In this document: positions 58,641 through 64,000 of the stretch, piece by piece
Numbering within the stretch: the first letter of the stretch is position 1
How the letters are laid out: each line of letters starts with the position of its first letter
Assembly (NCBI GenBank): GCA_958496175.1
Contig: OY292275.1
Coordinates: 35,975,701 to 36,039,700 of the forward strand
DNA from: Sisyra terminalis
Taxonomy: Eukaryota; Arthropoda; Insecta; Neuroptera; Sisyridae
Direction of reading: 5' to 3'
Length of the DNA: 64,000 bases
Translations under genes and position numbers: made by a program
The notes under the pieces: model-generated
The model's database searches: none
Seen by the model: the letters and a program-made list of their open reading frames with translations, nothing else
What the model was told of the DNA's origin: nothing

Positions 58641-60374
58641 GGTAAATTTTTAATTTAATTTATTACCAGGATGTAATTTCAAAATTCTGTCAAATCTTTT
58701 CAATATCTATGAAGTATATATAATGAAGAAGACACTGGACGAATGGAGAAGAAGAATTTCAATTGCGAAAAAACAGATGAAAAATTTGATTTATTCAGAC
58801 AATACAACAGGGCTAGCTGTATCAGAAGAAGTTTTCGCTCTTCTAAATCGTCTAATACTATCCGGATAAAACTGATTTAGAGAGAAACTAACCTCATAAA
58901 CATAAAATCATTGATTAATGTCAACAAATAAAGAACACTGGAATGATAAGAAGGACAACTTCTTACTTCATGGATAAATCACATGCGTAGTGAAAATTAC
59001 CTAGATTGTTCTGAATAATGTAAGTATCTGTAAGAAGCACTCAAGAAAATAAAATTTTTGTTCTTTATAAAAAAGCAATGAATTATCCCAACTAAATGAA
59101 CTCCGTTTAAAGAAGTACAATGACACAGGAAAAGATTTCTGGCTTAAGGCAAACAACAAAATATAATAACATATTGACAGCGTAATTCTAGGACTCTGAA
59201 TTTTTATGTTTCCTGGATTCTGTAAATACATAACCGAAATTTTCGAACTGTTCTTACATCTTTCTTTCTTTTGTTGTACCTCGTATGTCTTACGTTACAA
59301 CACATGTAATATAGAAAAAAATCCATCTAAAAACTAAAAGTGTACAATCCATGTGTTTCTTTTATAAAGTATTACTGAAGAATAATTTCTTTTAGTTTTA
59401 ATAACTCAAGTCTTTTAGTCTTTGAAGAATTATAGCCATTTTAAAATAGTACCAATTAAAACAAATTGATCAAACACCTTTGTATGTAAGCGAAGAAGAT
59501 AAAATAAAAAGTGCAATATAGAAAAGAGTTATTGTACTATAAAACAGTAAGTGTTGCAATAAGCAAGTCATGTTTTTTAACTGAAATTTAGAAATCAATG
59601 AAAAATGAAACTGAAAAGTAACTAACAGTTATTACATAATTTCATTTACATTTTTATATAGTACTTTTCCTCTACATTTGTTCAAATATCACTGATATTA
59701 TTAAAATAGACGTACAAGCATAGTATAATACTTGTAATTTTAATTACTATCAGTATATTATCAATATTTTTATCAATGATGTAAGTTACGATTTCTCACA
59801 GTTTTGTTTTATGGAGTTAAGCTCGAGGTGATGATAGTAATAATTATTACTATTGTAGTGCATAGCTGTTAATAATTCATTTCATGTCTGCGTTGTAAAA
59901 TGAATTATATTTACTAGACTTATAGATTTTATAGATGCATAGTACGAGTGTAATTTATATTAAACTTAGCTAAAAATAATATCTGCTAATATCTAATTTT
60001 GATGAACCTTTGTTGAAATTTCAAAGGATCGCTTTTTTAAGCTATCATTTTTAAAAACAATAATTATTTTCAGAAAGCTCGTATAAATAGACTCATTTAT
60101 ACTTACATTAGAATCCAATTTAATAATTTTTTTACAATTAAAAAACTATGAAATTTATCGTCATTTTATGATTGACGAAACAATAAATGAAAAATAGCAA
60201 TTTAAATTATTTTACCTCTTGATTTATCGCTTCTTTCATATTGCTTGATATCTATGTATGTTTTTTAAAAAATTAGTATAGATACAATTGGTTTATTCTT
60301 AAAGTTGCATTATTTTGGATTAAAAATATCTTTGGAAACTTATGAATTTCTTAATAGTTAAAAAACAGTGCTGG
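58641..60374. other. Possible Helitron body, no recognised gene
   Basis: AT-rich. A short ATG frame at about 58721 encodes some 48 residues with a charged start. It may be transposon-derived, but I cannot assign it. Minus-strand frame 59001-59231 looks like chance. Confidence 0.35.
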
Positions 60375-60818
60375 TAAGGTGCACTTGTCCCGGAACTGGG
60401 GCAAAACCGCACTTACGTCTTTAACAATTATTAAATCTAATTTACTTATAGGTATTATGGGGCAAAAGCGTTACTAATAACTGTTACTAATAAACCAACA
60501 TTAAAATAAATCAAAAATCTTATTCAATCATTATCAAAACATCTTTCCCATTCATATTGTTTTTTCTCTCTAACCTTTGTTGCAGTTTCCTCAAATCCAG
60601 TTCATGCAAATATTGTACTGGATCCACGATTTTTTGTTAGTGTAATAGCAAAAATCTCATTTATAAATGCTACATAAATTATGATCTTCTTTAGAAGGAA
60701 AATTAAGACTTTTTCCTTAATGTTCTTCATTACAATTGGTACAATGCAACTTATATTGGAATTAATACAGGCCTAGGGCGAATTTGCCCCGTACAAAGAT
60801 TTACCCCACTGCACCTTA
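60375..60818. mobile_element. 444-bp MITE with TAAGGTGCA ends
   Basis: TAAGGTGCACTTGTCCCGGA at the left and, read inward from the right, TAAGGTGCAGTGGGGTAAAT. GGGGCAAA blocks occur near both ends. The TA at each terminus fits a TA target duplication. No coding sequence. The same GGGGTAAA motif occurs near 56133 in a shorter fragment. Confidence 0.68.
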
Positions 60819-61167
60819 ACTAAAAATATTCCATTTCCTATTTTTTTCTTAAATACAAATATTCTTTAATTGTTCTATAAAGCCTTAGTTTTTATTAAAT
60901 TTTATAATTTTTGATCAATCGATAATACCTCATAAAAATGTGGCAATAAATGATCGTAATTTTCGATTGCGATGACTTAGGCGCTTGGTTACTTTACAGC
61001 TTTAAAAGACCGTAGATCTATGGGTATACTTTATGTGTGATATCTTTGGACTTGATTTTCCCAAGCGTTCTTGAGAAAGTTGAGCAAAGCGAGTAGGAAC
61101 TCCAGAAATTGGTAAGCGAGGTGCACAGATGGTCTTGTTCTCGTCTCTCTCTTCTGTCCTTCCACCC

Positions 61168-61600
61168 CTAAGGGTTTGGTGATATAAAATTTAATATCTC
61201 TTTGCCCTTTGCTAGATGTGCTGCTTCAGGTAAAAAGCAAGTCAGCTTCAATATACAGAGCGACCATGTGGAGGATCTTCCTCTGTTATGTTCACCTTCC
61301 ACTTTTCTTTCAACTATTAGTAGCTCCATTTCTCCAGTTCTCCTAGCCATATGCCCGAAGTACCACAAGTGTGCCTTGTTTATTCTACTTATGAGTCTTT
61401 CCTGTATGCTTAGGTCTTCCAAGATGGAATTATTAGTTCTTTTCTCCATCAATGAAACTTTTCAAATGTGTTCATTTGTAAATGCACATAGTGCAAAGGC
61501 TTTATTCTTTTGCCTGTCGACTTTTTTAAGGATCAAACTAGTATTTAAGTCGATTGAAAAAATAAGCTCGTTAGCAGTTTCACTTTAGTATCTTTCCTGA
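61168..61600 (-). pseudogene. RTE-type LINE relic, ORF C-terminus
   Basis: The minus-strand frame 61452-61168 reads LIVERKVEGEHNRGRSST after YFGHMARRTGEMEL, matching the GHIARR...LIVEGKVEGKRSRGR block near the end of insect endonuclease-reverse transcriptases. Upstream, TNEHI and MEKRTNN fit the preceding TNEEIL region. Same family as 55255-55830. The plus-strand frame 61202-61588 is merely its antisense. Confidence 0.72.
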
Positions 61601-63658
61601 ATTATATACTTTTCAATATTTTCTTTAATTTTACCGTCGCTCTATTGGTAAATGCTATAAGCCGATTAATATATTCACTACATCCTCTTACATTGATGTA
61701 AAATATTAACAAAAATGTTTATCTAAACAAAAACTATTATTTCAACTGAAAAAAGAACTCGTTTTTCTCGCTATTAGTTCTTAATTGTTTATCTTCTTAA
61801 ATTGAAAACTGATATTTTTTAAATATTACGAACCTTCCAATTTGTGCAGAAACTTTCACCTAACTTCTTATTGATAGTTTTTATAAAATGTTAATGAATA
61901 TACCTACTTACTTTAAAATAAAACACAGTTGTAAGTTTACTATTTATTGCAGAATACCTTACATCTCATTCTTTTTTTTTATTTTGAAAAAAGGAAACAT
62001 TATTTAATATCTCTTTTTTTATAAAAAAACGCACATCAGTAAAAAAAATGTATCTAACCATTTACCTATATAATAGAAAGTATATATTTTAAAAAGTTTC
62101 AGTAGGATCAAGTATCGTTTTTATTTATTTTTACTTTGAAATGATTGTAGGCTTGATTATTTCTTAAGAGTTAAAAAAGCTTTTTATCATTTTTGCTGGT
62201 AGGTTAAAATGGGAGAAATATATATCTTGATATTTTGCATTGAAATGCAGACATGAGTGTATAATGCCTTACTTTACTTAACTTTTGGTTCGTGTAAAAC
62301 TAAAAGAACATATTGCTTATTCAAGTAAATATTTGAAAATAAAATGTTCAAATCATTTTTACGTATTTTACCAATATTTAATATTTGCTTAATCATTAAC
62401 TCTATTGTTTCCCGTATGCTCTTTAAAAATACCATTTTTAGTAAAATACGCAAAGAATAGCTTTGACGTGTATGAGTATATTTTTTTCGGTTTTTAAAAT
62501 GTTGTTGCTTTAATAAATGTTTTTGTGAGTTTTGTAAGATAAAACGTTATTTGAAAAATCAAATTCACAGAGTAAAGTTGAAGTTCACAAAGTCGATAAA
62601 TCACTTTTATATTGGTGTTATGGTCGAAAACCTTGACAAATCAGACTGCACGGCAGCCCGAAGAGCTGAATAAAATTCCATATAATGCGTTATTCAATAA
62701 GATATAATTAAAACGTGATGCAGAAATTTATTACTTCCGTGGCCGTCGTTTAAATAGAAGAAAATTGTTAAACACAAAATAATTTTGTATTTAATTATTG
62801 ACCTTTTGAACTGAATTGTAAGACGTTTAAGGTTCAATAATTTACGGAACAATTAATGATCATTCTCACGATCTTCAGACGTTTTCAACATTTAATTTCT
62901 CTTTAATAATCGGGAATTATAAGAATATTTTTACCTTATAAATGGATAAATGAAATTTGCAATTATCATTTAGTAAGAAGTGAAATAAGAAAATAATTGT
63001 GGAAACATGCGTTGAAAATTTGGAGCAGTTCCTATAAAAACTCACATCTGAGCATTTATCATTTTGCTTTTTCTTTTCTTCTGCTTTCATAATAATAAAT
63101 AAAACAAATTATTTTTCCCCCATAATATAAATGAGCATCTTAGCAGCTAGTTAAACAATCCAAGGGCTCAATGAAAGAAGAAATAGAAATTCTTCCGATA
63201 CCATAAATACATATTTTGTACTGGTTGTCTGGTTAAGCACAAGTAAAAGAAACCTTCAATAAGAAATTTTCAATCAAAACGTACAAAGACATGTTACCCT
63301 ACAAAATATCTTCTCTATTTTTCCTTAAGGATGTTATGAAGATACAATCGGAGACAAAAGTACACAAAAATAACAATTCGTGAATAATTACGTCGTATAT
63401 GAGATACCATGAGATGAATAAATATTTTGATACTTAAAAAACTGTATAGTTTAAAAAAAAATCGGAAATTTCACTAAAAATTTTAAATAAAAGAAGAAAA
63501 AACAAAAAATATAGAAAAATTGTAACAAACTTTTGGGATTGAATACGCCTTGATTTATGAATGTAGGCTTCTTTAATATGATTAAATTATAAATAAAATA
63601 TCTAATTAGCATATTTTTAAAGCAATTATAATTAATAAATAAAAATTAAATTAATAAT
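61601..63658. other. No gene seen
   Basis: AT-rich. The segment 62600-62680 is less biased but unassigned. Confidence 0.4.
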
Positions 63659-63760
63659 TCAACAGTATATATAATAATGAAAACATGATAATGTTTTGGT
63701 AATGATTATGATGATCATGATTATGATAAACATGATAATGATTATACGGATTATACTATC
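63659..63760. repeat. ATGATAATGATT low-complexity tract
   Basis: Imperfect ATGATA/ATGATT repeats. The minus-strand ORF here (63659-63841) is a by-product, reading as an Ile/Met run. Confidence 0.75.
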
Positions 63761-64000
63761 GAATACACAGGTTGACAGCGTTGTAACTTTAGTATACCTC
63801 TCTCTCATGATGTGAGTGAGCATGCGGGATATGTACAACATTAAGAAAAATTAATTATTTGACATATTTCATCCTTTTCCGCTGTATACTGTGAACTCAT
63901 GAGTATGACAAAGATAAATTATGCGTTTTATTTTTATAGTAAACAAACAACGACTTTCGTAAGAGTTCCACAAGAAAAAAAGTTTAGAAAACTTTGCTCA
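63761..64000. other. No gene seen
   Basis: Short AT-rich end of the window. Confidence 0.4.

Noticed and set aside
60270..60282. 5' end of the third Helitron copy (TCTATACTAAT on the minus strand)
   Set aside because: Only 11 bases agree with the 6721 copy and the following sequence differs. Kept as a hint only.
61202..61588. 128-codon plus-strand ORF
   Set aside because: Antisense of the RTE-type relic, which has recognisable motifs on the minus strand.

Overview
The window is a strongly AT-rich piece of an animal nuclear genome, almost certainly an insect. The evidence is eukaryotic tRNA genes with internal A and B boxes, short GT-AG introns, and a mobile-element set typical of insects: Tc1/mariner, P-like, hAT and Helitron elements, Jockey-like and RTE-like LINEs, and a tRNA-derived SINE. 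I cannot fix the order; a beetle is only a guess. Host genes are sparse. I support one protein gene (a two-exon glycosyltransferase family 31 gene, 50218-51098, minus strand) and three tRNA-Gly(UCC) genes. Most open frames are decayed transposon coding sequence or chance ORFs.

Left part (1-11 kb): a short Helitron (668-2549) carries two younger insertions, a mariner-like transposon (705-1974) and a long hairpin MITE (2089-2373). After a Jockey-type relic (2920-3490) comes the first tRNA-Gly. A LINE with an RNase H domain (6060-6720, 3' end 8983-9232) is split by a 2.26-kb Helitron (6721-8982) with both termini and an internal tRNA-like pol III cassette. Two convergent tRNA-Gly(UCC) genes follow (9892-9963, 10744-10815).

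Middle part (11-41 kb): mostly non-coding, with MITEs and foldbacks (11382-11928, 21170-21744, 22870-23354, 23451-23773), a decayed mariner (15236-16010), a SINE (18727-18870), a second RNase H LINE relic (25600-26225), a 5'-truncated Jockey-like LINE with its poly-A tail (35520-37951), an RTE-type relic (38950-39240) and an unclassified two-copy repeat (34838-35076, 39536-39780).

Right part (41-64 kb): the most informative locus is a P-element-like transposon (41730-46932) with about 50-bp imperfect terminal inverted repeats and an exact 8-bp target duplication. It has a THAP exon, an intron with a three-unit tandem array, and a transposase exon. It sits in one arm of a large inverted repeat whose other arm (49041-49609) still shows the empty site. 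The GT31 gene follows. After it come SINE copies (two in a tandem duplication), RTE relics, a hAT-type MITE, a third Helitron terminus and a further MITE.

Relationships between elements: the SINE ends in the same GTCGC stem-loop plus A-rich tail as the RNase H LINE, which suggests the SINE is mobilised by that LINE clade. Insertion order can be read in three places: mariner and hairpin inside a Helitron, Helitron inside a LINE, and P element inside an inverted-repeat arm.
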